DNA from: Rhizobiaceae bacterium CPCC 101076
GTDB taxonomy: Bacteria; Pseudomonadota; Alphaproteobacteria; Rhizobiales; Methylopilaceae
Assembly: GCA_003347645.1 (NCBI GenBank)
Contig: QDFX01000023.1
Coordinates: 1-39,793 of the forward strand
Direction of reading: 5' to 3'
Length of the DNA stretch: 39,793 nt
The notes under the pieces were generated by a model. The model had not been told where the DNA came from. It was given only the letters and a program-made list of their open reading frames with translations, and searched no databases. Positions 7,001-16,202 of the stretch are shown one piece after another; the first letter of the stretch is position 1, and each line of letters begins with the position of its first letter. The translations under genes and the position numbers were made by a program.

Positions 7001-8392
7001 TCATCGCACCATACAGCATCGCTTGTTGTCGAATTGCCAATCGGGGATCAGGTAGCGCATCGCCACGGCGTCGTCGCGGCCCCCCAGCCCGTGCTTCTTG
7101 TAGAGCTCGTGCGCGGCGTCGAGAGCGTCGAAGTCGATCTCGACGCCCAGTCCCGGGCGTTCCGGCACAGCCACCTTCCCGCCGACAATCCTGAATGGCT
7201 CCCTCGTCAGGCGCTGGCCTTCCTGCCATATCCAATGCGTGTCGATGGCAGTGATGTTCCCGGGAGCGGCGGCCGCGACATGGGTGAACATGGCCAGCGA
7301 AATGTCGAAGTGGTTGTTCGAGTGCGAGCCCCAGGTCAAACCCCAGTCGCGGCACATCTGTGCGACGCGGACCGAGCCCTGCATCGTCCAGAAATGCGGA
7401 TCCGCCAGGGGGATGTCGATCGCATGCAGTTGGATAGCGTGACCCATCTGACGCCAGTCGGTGGCGATCATGTTCGTGGCCGTCGGCAGCCCCGTGGCAC
7501 GCCGGAATTCCGCCATCACCTCGCGGCCTGACAAGCCGTTTTCCGCGCCGCACGGATCTTCGGCATAAGCGAGGACGTTACGCAGATACCGGCCCGTTTC
7601 GATCGCCTCCGTCAGGGACCAGGCACCGTTCGGGTCCAGCGTGATACGTGCGTCGGGGAAGCGTCCGGCGAGCGCGACGATGGCCTCCGCCTCATCCGGC
7701 GCCGCGAAGACGCCGCCCTTCAGCTTGAAATCGTTGAAACCGTAGCGCTCATAGGCGGCCTCCGCGAGCCGCACGACAGCTGCCGGCGTCAGCGCCTCCT
7801 CGTGCCGCAGCCGGAACCAGTCATTTCCGGCCTTCGGATCCTCGACATAGGGAAGATCGGTCTTCCGCCGGTCGCCGAGATAGAACAGGTAGCCGAGCAT
7901 CTCGACCTCCGCGCGCTGCTGCCCTTCACCGAGAAGCGCGGCAACCGGAGCGCCGAGATGCTGGCCGAGGAGATCGAGAAGGGCGGCTTCGACCGCCGTC
8001 ACGACATGGATGGTCGTGCGAAGATCGAATGTCTGAAGCCCCCTGCCCCCAGCGTCACGATCCGCGAACTGGCTGCGGATCGCCTGGAGCACGGAGAGAT
8101 AGCGCCCGATCGGCTGGCCGACGATCAATTCTCGCGAGTCCTCGAGTGTCGCGCGGATCGCTTCTCCGCCCGGCACCTCGCCGACGCCGGTATGTCCGGC
8201 GCTGTCCTGAACGAGGACGACATTGCGGGTGAAGAACGGGGCATGCGCGCCGCTCAGGTTCAGCAGCATGCTGTCGTGCCCGGCGACGGGCACGACCTTC
8301 ATGGCGACGACCACCGGGGAACGCCAGGCCTCGCCAGTGCTGATCATCCTGTCGGTGTCCCGTGCTTCGTGTTCGGCGGCGCTCATCGTCAT
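7001..8392 (-). CDS. gudD: Glucarate dehydratase
   Basis: This 463-residue enolase-superfamily enzyme should remove water from D-glucarate (and L-idarate) to give 5-keto-4-deoxyglucarate. The family residues are visible: the KxK base pair at Lys223/Lys225 in DFKLKGG, metal ligands Asp253 (LDPNGAW) and Glu278 (YAEDPCG), Asn307 in [10 protein letters not shown], and the His base at 357 in [10 protein letters not shown]. Length is close to the roughly 446 residues of E. coli GudD. I place the start at 8392, where ATGA overlaps the aldolase stop; the frame stays open upstream but that part is inside the aldolase gene. Galactarate or another aldarate is possible, but the GudD-type H-S-N-N-H motif argues for glucarate. 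Confidence 0.92.
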   Translation of the reverse strand: MTMSAAEHEARDTDRMISTGEAWRSPVVVAMKVVPVAGHDSMLLNLSGAHAPFFTRNVVLVQDSAGHTGVGEVPGGEAIRATLEDSRELIVGQPIGRYLSVLQAIRSQFADRDAGGRGLQTFDLRTTIHVVTAVEAALLDLLGQHLGAPVAALLGEGQQRAEVEMLGYLFYLGDRRKTDLPYVEDPKAGNDWFRLRHEEALTPAAVVRLAEAAYERYGFNDFKLKGGVFAAPDEAEAIVALAGRFPDARITLDPNGAWSLTEAIETGRYLRNVLAYAEDPCGAENGLSGREVMAEFRRATGLPTATNMIATDWRQMGHAIQLHAIDIPLADPHFWTMQGSVRVAQMCRDWGLTWGSHSNNHFDISLAMFTHVAAAAPGNITAIDTHWIWQEGQRLTREPFRIVGGKVAVPERPGLGVEIDFDALDAAHELYKKHGLGGRDDAVAMRYLIPDWQFDNKRCCMVR

Positions 8393-9159
8393 CCCTTGAA
8401 CTTCTTGGCGAGTGCCTCGGCGCCCCGGGCCAGGATCGCGGTGTCTAGGCCGACGGCGGTGTAGACGCAGCCGGCCGCGATATAGCGGCGTGCGAGCGTC
8501 TCGTCGGTCGTCAAAATGCCCGCCCGGTTGCCGGCGGCGACGATCCGCCTGATCGACTTCTCGATGAGCTCGACGATCTCCGGATGCCCCTGATTTCCGA
8601 GGTGGCCCAGCGCGGCCGACAGATCGCCGGGTCCAATGAAAACGCCGTCGATACCCGGCACCGCCGCAATCTCTTCGAGATTCTCGAGGGCAAGCCCGCT
8701 CTCGAGCTGCACGAGAATGCAAATCTCCTCGTGCGCCTTCTTGTGATAGCCCGGAATGCGCCCGAACCGCGAGGACCGGGATACGCCCGCGAATCCGCGG
8801 ACGCCGTCTGGCGGGAACCGGGTATACGAGACGGCGGCGCGCGCTTCTTCTGCGGTTTCTACCATCGGAATTAGGAAGCTCTGCACGCCGGCGTCGAGAT
8901 ATCGCTTGATCTCGATCTTGTCGTTGAACGGCACCCGGACGATCGGATGGGTGGCATGCTCCATCATTGCCTGCAGCTGGCCGATCACGGTTCGCACGTC
9001 GTTCGGCGCGTGCTCGGCGTCGATCAGCAGCCAGTCGAACCCGGCTCCCGCCAATACTTCGGTCGTGATGTTGCCGGCGAGGCTGCTCCAGAGCCCGATC
9101 TGCTGCTGGCCCGCCATGATCGCACGCTTGAACGGGTTAATCGGCAGATCCACGGGCAC
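8389..9159 (-). CDS. garL: HpcH/HpaI-family aldolase, likely 2-keto-3-deoxyglucarate aldolase
   Basis: This 256-residue class II aldolase has the family pattern [42 protein letters not shown] and [13 protein letters not shown]; Glu and Asp in VQLE and GPGDLS are the metal ligands and the nearby Arg/His pair the catalytic site. In this context it would cleave the GudD product (5-keto-4-deoxyglucarate or 2-keto-3-deoxyglucarate) to pyruvate and tartronate semialdehyde. It overlaps gudD by 4 bp. Related aldolases (HpaI, RhmA, YfaU) share the fold, so the symbol rests on the gudD linkage. No tartronate semialdehyde reductase or glycerate kinase gene is in this operon. Confidence 0.82.
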   Translation of the reverse strand: MPVDLPINPFKRAIMAGQQQIGLWSSLAGNITTEVLAGAGFDWLLIDAEHAPNDVRTVIGQLQAMMEHATHPIVRVPFNDKIEIKRYLDAGVQSFLIPMVETAEEARAAVSYTRFPPDGVRGFAGVSRSSRFGRIPGYHKKAHEEICILVQLESGLALENLEEIAAVPGIDGVFIGPGDLSAALGHLGNQGHPEIVELIEKSIRRIVAAGNRAGILTTDETLARRYIAAGCVYTAVGLDTAILARGAEALAKKFKG

Positions 9160-9195
9160 ATCCTTTTCTGATGACGGAAGCGGCGTCGAGCGAGG

Positions 9196-10692
9196 TCATT
9201 CCTGGAATGCCTCCTCGCGCTTCTTGACGATGAACGGGGCGAAGACGGTCGCGAGCAGAAGGGCCGCGACGACGAGCATTGCGAGGCTGATGGGCCGCGT
9301 GACGAAGACCGCCGGATCGCCGGCGGACAGGAGCAGCGTCCGTCGCAGATATTCCTCCATCATCGGCCCGAGGATGAAGCCGAGAAGGAGCGGCGCCGGT
9401 TCGCAGTCGAACTTGCGGAGCAAATAGCCGAGCGCCCCGAACAGGGCCATCAGATAGATGTCGAATTCCGCATTGTTCAGGCTGAACACGCCGATCGAGC
9501 AGAAGACCAGGATCGTCGGATAGAGCAGATTGTAGGGAAGCGACACCATCTTCACCCACAGCCCGATCAGCGGCAGGTTGAGGACGAGCAACATCACGTT
9601 GCCGATCCACATCGAGATGATGACGCCCCAGAATAGAGCGGGCTGCTCGTTCATCACCGACGGCCCCGGCTGGATGCCATGGACGATGAGAGCGCCGATC
9701 ATCAGTGCCATGACCGGGTTCGAGGGGATGCCGAGCGTCAGCATCGGGATGAAGGACGTCTGGGCGCCGGCATTGTTCGCGGATTCCGGACCCGCCACGC
9801 CGGCGAGCGCGCCATGGCCGAAGTCCTGCGGCCGGTTGGAAAGCTTCTTCTCCAGTGCGTAGGACGCGAACGAAGACAGCATCGCGCCACCCCCGGGCAG
9901 GATCCCAAGCAACGAGCCGAGTGCCGTTCCCCGCATCACCGGACCGAACATTTCCCGGAGATCGGCCAGGCTCGGCATCAGATCGGTGATCTTCTTGGCG
10001 AGCAGCGTCCGCTCGGAGCTGCGATCGAGATTGGCGATGATCTCGCCTATGCCGAACAGCCCCATGGCCACGACGACGAAGTTGATGCCATCGGTCAGCT
10101 GCGGGAATTCGAACGTATATCGTGAGGCGCCAGAATTGACGTCGATACCGACGAGGCCGAGCAGAAGCCCGACACCGATCATTCCGAAGGCGTGAAGCAG
10201 CGAGCCGTGCGCCAGCACCACCGACGCGACAAGGCCGAGGACGATCAGCGAGAAATATTCCGGCGGCCCGAACTCCAGCGCCATGTCGGCCAGTGGCGGC
10301 GCGAACAGCGCGATCAGGAGGGTCGCGATCGTGCCAGCGACGAACGAGCCGATGGCGGCGGTGGCCAGCGCCTTCCCCGCCTGCCCCTTGCGGGCGAGTT
10401 GATAACCGTCGATCGCGGTGACGACGGACGCGGATTCGCCCGGCAGATTGACGAGAATCGCGGTGGTCGAGCCGCCATATTGCGCGCCGTAATAGATGCC
10501 GGCGAGCATGATCAGCGCGGTCTCGGGCTCGAGACCGAACGTGATCGGCAGCAGCATGGATATCGTCGCGACCGGGCCGAGGCCGGGCAGCACGCCGATT
10601 GCGGTGCCCAGGAACACACCGATCAGGCAATAGAGGATGTTCCAGGCGCTGAAGGCCGTGGCGAGACCGATCTCGACATTCGAGAAATCCAT
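9196..10692 (-). CDS. tctA: Tripartite tricarboxylate transporter, large membrane subunit TctA
   Basis: This 498-residue integral membrane protein has about twelve hydrophobic segments and both TctA signature loops: GVLPGLGPVATISMLLP near the N-terminus and GILPGGGAMLSSF in the middle, a sign of an internal duplication. TctA is the permease of the binding-protein-dependent TTT family and drives uptake of carboxylates with an ion gradient. I place the start at the ATG at 10692, which leaves one base after the tctB stop; a longer start would overlap tctB. Linkage to gudD suggests the substrate is an aldarate such as glucarate rather than citrate (inference). Confidence 0.92.
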   Translation of the reverse strand: MDFSNVEIGLATAFSAWNILYCLIGVFLGTAIGVLPGLGPVATISMLLPITFGLEPETALIMLAGIYYGAQYGGSTTAILVNLPGESASVVTAIDGYQLARKGQAGKALATAAIGSFVAGTIATLLIALFAPPLADMALEFGPPEYFSLIVLGLVASVVLAHGSLLHAFGMIGVGLLLGLVGIDVNSGASRYTFEFPQLTDGINFVVVAMGLFGIGEIIANLDRSSERTLLAKKITDLMPSLADLREMFGPVMRGTALGSLLGILPGGGAMLSSFASYALEKKLSNRPQDFGHGALAGVAGPESANNAGAQTSFIPMLTLGIPSNPVMALMIGALIVHGIQPGPSVMNEQPALFWGVIISMWIGNVMLLVLNLPLIGLWVKMVSLPYNLLYPTILVFCSIGVFSLNNAEFDIYLMALFGALGYLLRKFDCEPAPLLLGFILGPMMEEYLRRTLLLSAGDPAVFVTRPISLAMLVVAALLLATVFAPFIVKKREEAFQE

Positions 10693-10693
10693 G

Positions 10694-11158
10694 TCAGGCC
10701 CCGAGCCACGTGCCAAAGAGCGGAATGGGAAGTCCGAGCCCCTTGACGAACACGATCGCGCAGAATGCGATGAGGAAGGCGGCGCAGGCAGAGCCGACGA
10801 CCGAGAGCCGCGCGTCGTTTCGGGCCAATGCAGCGATGGCGATCAAAAGCGCCAGATCGACAACAAGGCCGAGCCTGCTCAGCATCAGCGCGAACACGAC
10901 GATCGAGGCCGAGATCAGAAGCAGCGGTCGCCAATGGACGCGATCGACCGGATCTCCTTCGGTCAGGAACGAGCGCAGAACCGCCGTCAGTCCGAGAAGA
11001 ACGAGGCCGGAACCGATCAGGGAGGGGAAATAGCCAGGCCCCATTCGGCCCGCGGTGCCCATCGGATAGTCGCGGGCGATGAAGACCGCCGCCGCGCCCA
11101 GACCGACATAAAAGAGCCCTACCGCGATATCCTTTGGGCTTCTGATGGAAAACGACAT
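10694..11158 (-). CDS. tctB: Tripartite tricarboxylate transporter, small membrane subunit TctB
   Basis: This 154-residue protein has four predicted membrane spans (GLFYVGLGAAAVFIARDY, SLIGSGLVLLGLTAVL, LLISASIVVFALMLS and a paired segment near 110-140) and the TctB-typical PMGTAGRMGPGYFP after the first span. It is the small subunit that completes the TctABC transporter. It lies between tctC, 55 bp upstream with a strong hairpin in between, and tctA, one base downstream. Confidence 0.9.
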   Translation of the reverse strand: MSFSIRSPKDIAVGLFYVGLGAAAVFIARDYPMGTAGRMGPGYFPSLIGSGLVLLGLTAVLRSFLTEGDPVDRVHWRPLLLISASIVVFALMLSRLGLVVDLALLIAIAALARNDARLSVVGSACAAFLIAFCAIVFVKGLGLPIPLFGTWLGA

Positions 11159-11181
11159 GGGTTCGCCTGATCAGTGAAATG

Positions 11182-11206
11182 GCGGCGGCGGTCGGGCCGC
11201 CGCCGC
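11182..11206 (-). terminator. Intercistronic GC hairpin between tctC and tctB
   Basis: GCGGCGGCGG (11182-11191) and CCGCCGCCGC (11197-11206) form a perfect 10-bp stem with a 5-base loop (TCGGG). It sits in the 55-bp gap after tctC with no T-run, so it is more likely a leaky stop or mRNA-stabilising hairpin than a full terminator. That would give more TctC binding protein than membrane subunits. Confidence 0.55.
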
Positions 11207-11213
11207 AACCGCC

Positions 11214-12176
11214 TTATTCGGCGGTGATGTTTCCGTCGGCGATAACCTGCTTCCAGCGAGCGAGCTCGTCGCCGAGGAACTTGGCGAACTCCTCGTTCGA
11301 GTTCGCGACGACCTCGAAGCCGAGCTCGTTAAACTTGGTCTTCACGTCCGGGCTGTTCAGAGCGCCGACGGCTGCCTCATTGACCTTGGCCCTCACGTCG
11401 GCTGGCAAGCCCTTGGGAGCGGCCGCGCCCTGCCAGGAATAGACGACGACCTCCTTGAATCCAGCTTCGCCGAGAGTCGGCAGATCGGGCATGAGCGGAA
11501 CGCGCGCTTCACTGCTGACGGCAAGCGCCTTCAGCTTCCCGGCCTTCACGTGGTTGATGATGGCGCCGAGATTCTGGAACGAGACGTTCACGTGGCCGCC
11601 GATCAGATCGGCGATCGCCGGCGCGCCACCTTTATAGGGAATGTGGACACCGTTGGTACCGGTCCTCTGCATGAATAGGGCCGCGGTCAGGTGGTCCGAC
11701 GAGCCCGACCCCGACGACGCGAACGAGACCTTGCCGGGATTCTTCTTCATGTACTCGACGAGTTCGCCAACCGAGTTCACCGGGAAGTTCGGATTGGCAA
11801 CGAGGACGTTCGGCGTGCGCACCGCGACCGTGATCAGATCGAAGTCCTTCTGGGGATCATATTTCAGCCCCTTCTGCAGAAAGGGATTGACCGCATAGGT
11901 GCCGATCGAAGCCACCATCAATGTGTAGCCGTCCGGTTTCGCCTGCGCGACGCCGGTGGCACCGACCGCCCCCGTGGCGCCGGGCTTGTTGTCGATGACG
12001 ACCGGCTGCCCGAGAAGCTCCTGCATCTTCCCGCCCATCAGGCGGGCGGTCGTGTCGGTCGCACCGCCGGCGGGGAACGGCACGACGATGGTAACGGGGC
12101 GGTCCGGATAAGCAGCGGCGGGACCAATGCTAAGCACGGCGACGCCTACCAGCGCCGCGATCTTCGCGAGCTTCAT
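11214..12176 (-). CDS. tctC: Tripartite tricarboxylate transporter substrate-binding protein TctC/Bug
   Basis: This protein of about 320 residues is a Bug-family periplasmic binding protein. A Sec signal peptide (KLAKIAALVGVAVLSIGPA, cleavage after AAA) is followed by YPDRPVTIVVPFPAGGATD, the family opening that binds a carboxylate. Later come GYTLMVASIGTYAVNPFL and HIPYKGGAPAIADLIGG, also diagnostic. The ATG at 12176 follows GGGAGGA at good spacing; an in-frame TTG at 12188 lies inside that site and is rejected. It is the first gene of the operon, so the binding protein is made at the highest level. Ligand probably an aldarate (inference from gudD). Confidence 0.93.
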   Translation of the reverse strand: MKLAKIAALVGVAVLSIGPAAAYPDRPVTIVVPFPAGGATDTTARLMGGKMQELLGQPVVIDNKPGATGAVGATGVAQAKPDGYTLMVASIGTYAVNPFLQKGLKYDPQKDFDLITVAVRTPNVLVANPNFPVNSVGELVEYMKKNPGKVSFASSGSGSSDHLTAALFMQRTGTNGVHIPYKGGAPAIADLIGGHVNVSFQNLGAIINHVKAGKLKALAVSSEARVPLMPDLPTLGEAGFKEVVVYSWQGAAAPKGLPADVRAKVNEAAVGALNSPDVKTKFNELGFEVVANSNEEFAKFLGDELARWKQVIADGNITAE

Positions 12177-12235
12177 AGTTCCTCCCAAAGTGCACCGTTA
12201 ATCGGTGTCTAGCCGCAGACTTATCATGATGTCAG

Positions 12236-12246
12236 TTGTCATACAA
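12236..12246 (-). promoter_or_regulatory. FadR-type GntR operator in the tctC-gudD promoter region
   Basis: TTGTCATACAA is a perfect palindrome of the form TTGT-N3-ACAA and matches the FadR-subfamily consensus TNGTNNNACNA. It lies 60 bp upstream of the tctC start, in the only long gap before the operon. The GntR/FCD regulator encoded as the last gene (6254-6976) is the obvious candidate to bind it. A second short palindrome, ATCATGAT, is next to it near 12223-12230. Confidence 0.6.
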
Positions 12247-12420
12247 ATTCCGGTAGCGACGGCACCGCCACAATACGCCCCAGGCTCGCCCAACTGATCC
12301 AAGTCTCGCCTCGAAGCGTGCAAGCGCTCGCCCATTTCGTCCCGCACTAAAGCATCGCCTCGGGGGCGGGGCGCGGACCGCTGGGTCCGCCAATGAGAAG
12401 CGAAGCGGATTTTCTTCATT

Positions 12421-12912
12421 TTGATCAAGAAGACCCTATCGCGAGCGGCGACGCTGCTTGCCTGTGCCGTTTTTTCCTTTCCCTCCTTTGCCAAGGGGGC
12501 GCCGACCGAACCCAGGATGAACGAGCTTACCTGCCTCGCCACGGCGATCTACTTCGAGGCGCGGGGCGAGCCGAAGGCCGGACGTCTTGTCGTCGGGCAG
12601 GTCATCCTCAACCGTGTCGCCCATGAGCGTTACCCGTCTAGCGTCTGCGGCGTCGTTTATCAGAACGCCAACCGCAGAAATGCCTGCCAGTTCTCGTTCG
12701 CCTGCGACAACATCCCGGACAATATCTCGGATCCGGCCGTCTTTGCCGAGATCAAGATGGAAGCCGGCCTGCTGTTGAGCTGCACGGCTGACTGCCCGGC
12801 GAGTGAAATGTCGACGTCAACGCATTATCACGCGGTATCCGCCAGCCCGGATTGGTCTACGAAGCTTCGAAAAATCGGGCGCCTGGGCCGTCACGTCTTT
12901 TACGAGACGTAG
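12421..12912 (+). CDS. SleB-like cell wall hydrolase (Hydrolase_2), secreted
   Basis: This 163-residue protein has a signal peptide (LLACAVFSFPSFAKG) and a SleB/CwlJ-type catalytic domain from about residue 35: LATAIYFEARGEPKAG with the catalytic Glu, then VGQVILNRV, a Cys pair region around RRNACQFSFACD, and THYHAVSASPDWS near the end. Such enzymes cut peptidoglycan glycan strands. The frame is closed upstream by a stop at 12394 and the only usual start codon before the signal peptide is TTG at 12421, with no strong ribosome site, so expression may be low. It converges on the oxidoreductase gene at 12962. Confidence 0.82.
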   Translation: MIKKTLSRAATLLACAVFSFPSFAKGAPTEPRMNELTCLATAIYFEARGEPKAGRLVVGQVILNRVAHERYPSSVCGVVYQNANRRNACQFSFACDNIPDNISDPAVFAEIKMEAGLLLSCTADCPASEMSTSTHYHAVSASPDWSTKLRKIGRLGRHVFYET

Positions 12913-12961
12913 CCGAAGATGAGCGCTTCCCTTTGGGCGGCGATAGAATCGACCAGAGCGT

Positions 12962-14029
12962 TCACCGCCACGAAGCGCGCTCCTCGGCGTTGAGCGGCAA
13001 ACCTACGGCGACGCCCTTGCGCGCGGATTCGAAACCGGCCTCGATTACGCTCATTACGGCCAGCGCCTCGATTGGACGCACGGGGTTGGGTGCGGCATTG
13101 CGCAGGGTATCAGCGACGCCCCGATAGAATTGCCGCTGGTCGCCGGCGGTCGCGGGAAGGGAACTGTTGCCGCCGTCACCATCGAAGAGAAGAAGATCGT
13201 CCAGATCCTCGCCCCAGCCAGCGTCCCCAGGGATCATCCCGGCACGAAGCTGGTTTTCCTGCCGATCGGCGCACCGTTTGACGAGCGAACCCTCGGTCCC
13301 GTGAACGACAAATCGGGGCGTGCCGCCGGCCACCAGCATGCTGCCGCGCAGGATGACGCGACGATCGGCATAGTGCAGCACGACATGAAACCAATCGTCC
13401 GCCCGCCCGCCGTTGCGCAATGTGCCCAGATCGGCGAAGAGGCGATCGGGCAGGCCGAACAGCTGAAGCGCCTGGTCGATCAGATGGGGCCCGAGATCGA
13501 ACCAGAGGCCGGCGCCCGGCCCGCCACGTTCCCGCCAGCGATCCTGAACGACGGGACGGAAGCGCTCAATTCCCGACTCGAAATGGACGACGCGTCCGAT
13601 CTGGTCGGCCTCAATGGCCTGCCTGACGCTCAGATAGTCGCTGTCCCAGCGTCGGTTGTGGAACACGCTCAGCATCAATCGCAGGCTGTCAGCCATCCCG
13701 ATCAGCTCGCGCGCTTCATTCATATCGAGCGTGAAGGGCTTGTCGATAACGACATGCTTGCCCGCCGCGAGCGCCGCTTTCGCCAGCGGCGCATGGGTAG
13801 CGTTCGGCGTCGCGATCACGACGCAATCGATATCCTCCGCCGCAATCAGCGTGTCCGGCGTCGGGTAAACCGAAACATCCGGGATGTCGGCCTTTACTCG
13901 ATCCGGGTTACCCGAGGCGACCGCAGACAATGCTAGGCCGTTCACCGCTCGAATCAGCGGCGCGTGGAAGGTCCTTCCGGCGAAACCATATCCCAGCAAT
14001 CCTACCCGGACCGGATCCACATGCGTCAT
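12962..14029 (-). CDS. Gfo/Idh/MocA-family oxidoreductase (YdgJ-like)
   Basis: This 355-residue NAD(P)-dependent sugar or inositol dehydrogenase-type protein has the Rossmann loop VGLLGYGFAGRTFHAPL near the N-terminus, the conserved DCVVIATPNATHAPLAKAAL and the catalytic Lys in the EKP-like motif HVVIDKPFTLD. The segment GGGPxxGLWFDLGPHLIDQAL contains the usual D-x3-H catalytic pair. The FAGRTFHAPLI opening is typical of the YdgJ group acting on inositols or related polyols. It stands alone on the minus strand between the wall hydrolase and tRNA-Thr. Substrate not determinable here. Confidence 0.87.
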   Translation of the reverse strand: MTHVDPVRVGLLGYGFAGRTFHAPLIRAVNGLALSAVASGNPDRVKADIPDVSVYPTPDTLIAAEDIDCVVIATPNATHAPLAKAALAAGKHVVIDKPFTLDMNEARELIGMADSLRLMLSVFHNRRWDSDYLSVRQAIEADQIGRVVHFESGIERFRPVVQDRWRERGGPGAGLWFDLGPHLIDQALQLFGLPDRLFADLGTLRNGGRADDWFHVVLHYADRRVILRGSMLVAGGTPRFVVHGTEGSLVKRCADRQENQLRAGMIPGDAGWGEDLDDLLLFDGDGGNSSLPATAGDQRQFYRGVADTLRNAAPNPVRPIEALAVMSVIEAGFESARKGVAVGLPLNAEERASWR

Positions 14030-14137
14030 TCGACACCTCGACTTCGGTGGCCGATGCCGATAGTGCGCCCGATCTATTTCCCCATGGCATCACAGGAAAC
14101 AGGCTTTGGGGCCTTAGGCGCTCTTGATGGGTTTTGC

Positions 14138-14212
<75 letters not shown>

Positions 14213-14313
14213 GAAGGGCGCGCGTGATCGCGAACGCGGCGCGTTACTGCCATAGGCGATGCCTCGAAGCAACCGCGCTTGCGAATGGCGCACAGACGCT
14301 GTTTGGTCGCGGC

Positions 14314-14463
14314 ATGACCAAACCGCCTCCCTCTCCTTCCGAAGACAAGGCAGCGCGCGCCGAGCGGCTGGCGGCGGCGCTCCGGGAAAATCTCAAGCGC
14401 CGCAAGGCGCAGGCCCGCGCCCGGCGCGCCGAAGCCGCGCCGAAGCCGGCGAAGGACGACTGA
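14314..14463 (+). CDS. Small basic protein conserved near murA in Hyphomicrobiales
   Basis: The 49-residue protein is Lys/Arg/Ala-rich and probably helical: SEDKAARAERLAAALRENL then KRRKAQARARR. From memory, short proteins with the same AALRENLKRRKAQARAR core occur immediately upstream of murA in many alphaproteobacteria. Here the cyclase and DUF4399 genes lie between it and murA. Function unknown; a nucleic-acid- or ribosome-associated role would fit the charge, but that is a guess. The start codon is ATG with no strong ribosome site. Confidence 0.6.
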   Translation: MTKPPPSPSEDKAARAERLAAALRENLKRRKAQARARRAEAAPKPAKDD

Positions 14464-14596
14464 TCGGCGTCCGCCATTCCGAGCCGGCGGCCCGGAGCGG
14501 CTTCGCCCGCATGCTAGGAATACGGGCTTATCCGGTTTGCGCCATATCGCCGATGTCGATAAGTTGAGGTTGTCTGGTCATCCAACGGTGGTTGCG

Positions 14597-16189
14597 ATGT
14601 CCGAGGAGTTTTCGTCACATCCGCATGGCCCGCAGCGCCGGCTCGCAGCGATCCTGGCAGCTGATATCGTCGGCTACAGCCAGATGATGGGCCGCGACGA
14701 GGAAGGCACGGTCCTGCGGCTGAAGCAGATCCGGCGCGAACTCGTCGATCCCACGCTGACAGAGCATTCCGGACGGCTGATCAAGAACACCGGCGACGGC
14801 TTCCTGGCGATGTTCGACAGCCCGCTCGAGGCGGTGCGCTGCGCCATCGTCATCCAGCAATCGCTGGCGGCGAAAAACACCGGCCTGCTGCGGGACTACT
14901 GGATGCAGTACCGGATCGGCGTCAATCTCGGCGATGTGATCGTGGAGCCGGACGACATCTTCGGCGACGGCGTCAACATCGCCGCCCGGCTGGAAGCGCT
15001 CGCGACACCTGGCGGGGTCTACATTTCGGGCGGGGTCTACGAGCAGATCAAGAACAAGCTCGTCTGCGGCTATCAATCGCTCGGCGACGAGAAACTGAAG
15101 AACATCACCGATCCGGTCCGCGTCTATCGGGTGCTGCCGGATCCCGCCGCCGTCACCAGCGCGACGACGCGACGGCGCTGGGGGTCGCTGGCCTGGAGCG
15201 CGATCCCGGCCGCTCTCGCGCTGGGCGCTGCGGGGATCTACGCCACCGCCTACTGGCCGGCCGAACGCCCGATCCTCGCCTCGACCGACCGGTTGCCCCC
15301 TGCCGCGCCCGCCCCCTCGGCTGCGGTGGTCGGCGAACCGCAGAACCCGTCTCCCCCGCCGCCCCCGAGCGATTCCGCCGCGGCCACTCCTCCCGGCGTC
15401 CCGGCGTCCGCCAGGCCGGAAACCCCTGGCCCCGCTGACAAGGTGGCGCTCGTCAGTCCCAGCCTCCCCGCGGTGCGGATGATCGAGACGCCCTCGGGCT
15501 TCCGCGATTGCGAAACCTGCCCGGAAATGATCCGCATTCCCGGCGGTTCGTTTCGCATGGGTAGCGACGAGGATCCCTCGGAACAGCCGATCCGCACCGT
15601 TACCATCGCGCCCTTCGCCATCGGCCTGGCGCCGATCTCCGTCGGCGAATGGAACCGCTGCGCGGCGGCCGGGGCCTGCAGCGTGAGACTCGACGGAGCC
15701 GACTCCGCACCGGCCCGTAATCTGAGCTGGCTCGACGCCAGGGAATATGTCGACTGGCTGGCGAAAACGACCGGCCAGCCCTACCGCCTGCCGAGCGAAG
15801 CGGAATGGGAATATGCGGCGCGGGCGGGCACCTCGACCCGTTTCTGGTGGGGCCAGGCGGTCGAACCGGGCAAAGCCAATTGCAAGGATTGCGGTGGCGC
15901 GCAGGACCCGAAGACGCCGATGCCGGTGGCGAGTTTCGCCCGCAATCCCTTCGGCGGAGCCGATTTCGGTGGCGGCGTCGCGCAATGGGTCGCCGATTGC
16001 TGGCTGCCCAATTACCGCGACGCGCCTTCCGACGGGTCTCCTCGAGTGATCGAGAACTGCCGCGAGAACGTCCTGCGGGGCGGTTCCTGGCGCAGCAACG
16101 CGGCCGCGGTGAGACCGGCAAGCCGCACGCGCTACGACACGGGCGTTCGTTATCCGGCACATGGAGTGAGGGTAGCCCGCTCACTCTAA
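14597..16189 (+). CDS. Class III adenylate/guanylate cyclase fused to a degenerate FGE (SUMF1)-like domain
   Basis: This 530-residue protein has three parts. Residues 15-180 are a class III cyclase: metal aspartates Asp23 (LAADIVGYSQ) and Asp67 (NTGDGFL), and transition-state Asn127/Arg131 in GVNIAARLE, so catalysis looks possible. Residues about 197-217 form one membrane span, followed by a Pro/Ala-rich linker (220-290). Residues 305-530 resemble formylglycine-generating enzyme: MIRIPGGSFRMGSDEDP, YRLPSEAEWEYAARAG and NVLRGGSWRSN. The two catalytic cysteines of true FGEs, expected just after GGSW, are Ser/Ala-type residues here, and the GNVWEW motif reads GGGVAQWVAD. The domain is therefore likely a periplasmic binding or sensing module. 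It is followed 13 bp later by the DUF4399 gene. The start at 14597 is the Met nearest the domain. Confidence 0.87.
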   Translation: MSEEFSSHPHGPQRRLAAILAADIVGYSQMMGRDEEGTVLRLKQIRRELVDPTLTEHSGRLIKNTGDGFLAMFDSPLEAVRCAIVIQQSLAAKNTGLLRDYWMQYRIGVNLGDVIVEPDDIFGDGVNIAARLEALATPGGVYISGGVYEQIKNKLVCGYQSLGDEKLKNITDPVRVYRVLPDPAAVTSATTRRRWGSLAWSAIPAALALGAAGIYATAYWPAERPILASTDRLPPAAPAPSAAVVGEPQNPSPPPPPSDSAAATPPGVPASARPETPGPADKVALVSPSLPAVRMIETPSGFRDCETCPEMIRIPGGSFRMGSDEDPSEQPIRTVTIAPFAIGLAPISVGEWNRCAAAGACSVRLDGADSAPARNLSWLDAREYVDWLAKTTGQPYRLPSEAEWEYAARAGTSTRFWWGQAVEPGKANCKDCGGAQDPKTPMPVASFARNPFGGADFGGGVAQWVADCWLPNYRDAPSDGSPRVIENCRENVLRGGSWRSNAAAVRPASRTRYDTGVRYPAHGVRVARSL

Positions 16190-16202
16190 AAAGGAGGATT
16201 CT

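Noticed and set aside
8393-8722. N-terminal extension of glucarate dehydratase
   Set aside because: The extra 110 residues are out-of-frame translation of the aldolase gene; ATGA coupling at 8389-8392 supports the shorter start.
9137-10630. 497-codon open frame on the minus strand over tctA in another frame
   Set aside because: Arg-rich composition with no domain; tctA in the other frame has full membrane topology and signatures.
14615-16162. 515-codon open frame on the minus strand, opposite the cyclase gene
   Set aside because: Arg/Gly/Ala-rich antisense translation with no domain; the plus-strand protein has clear cyclase and FGE motifs and codon use.
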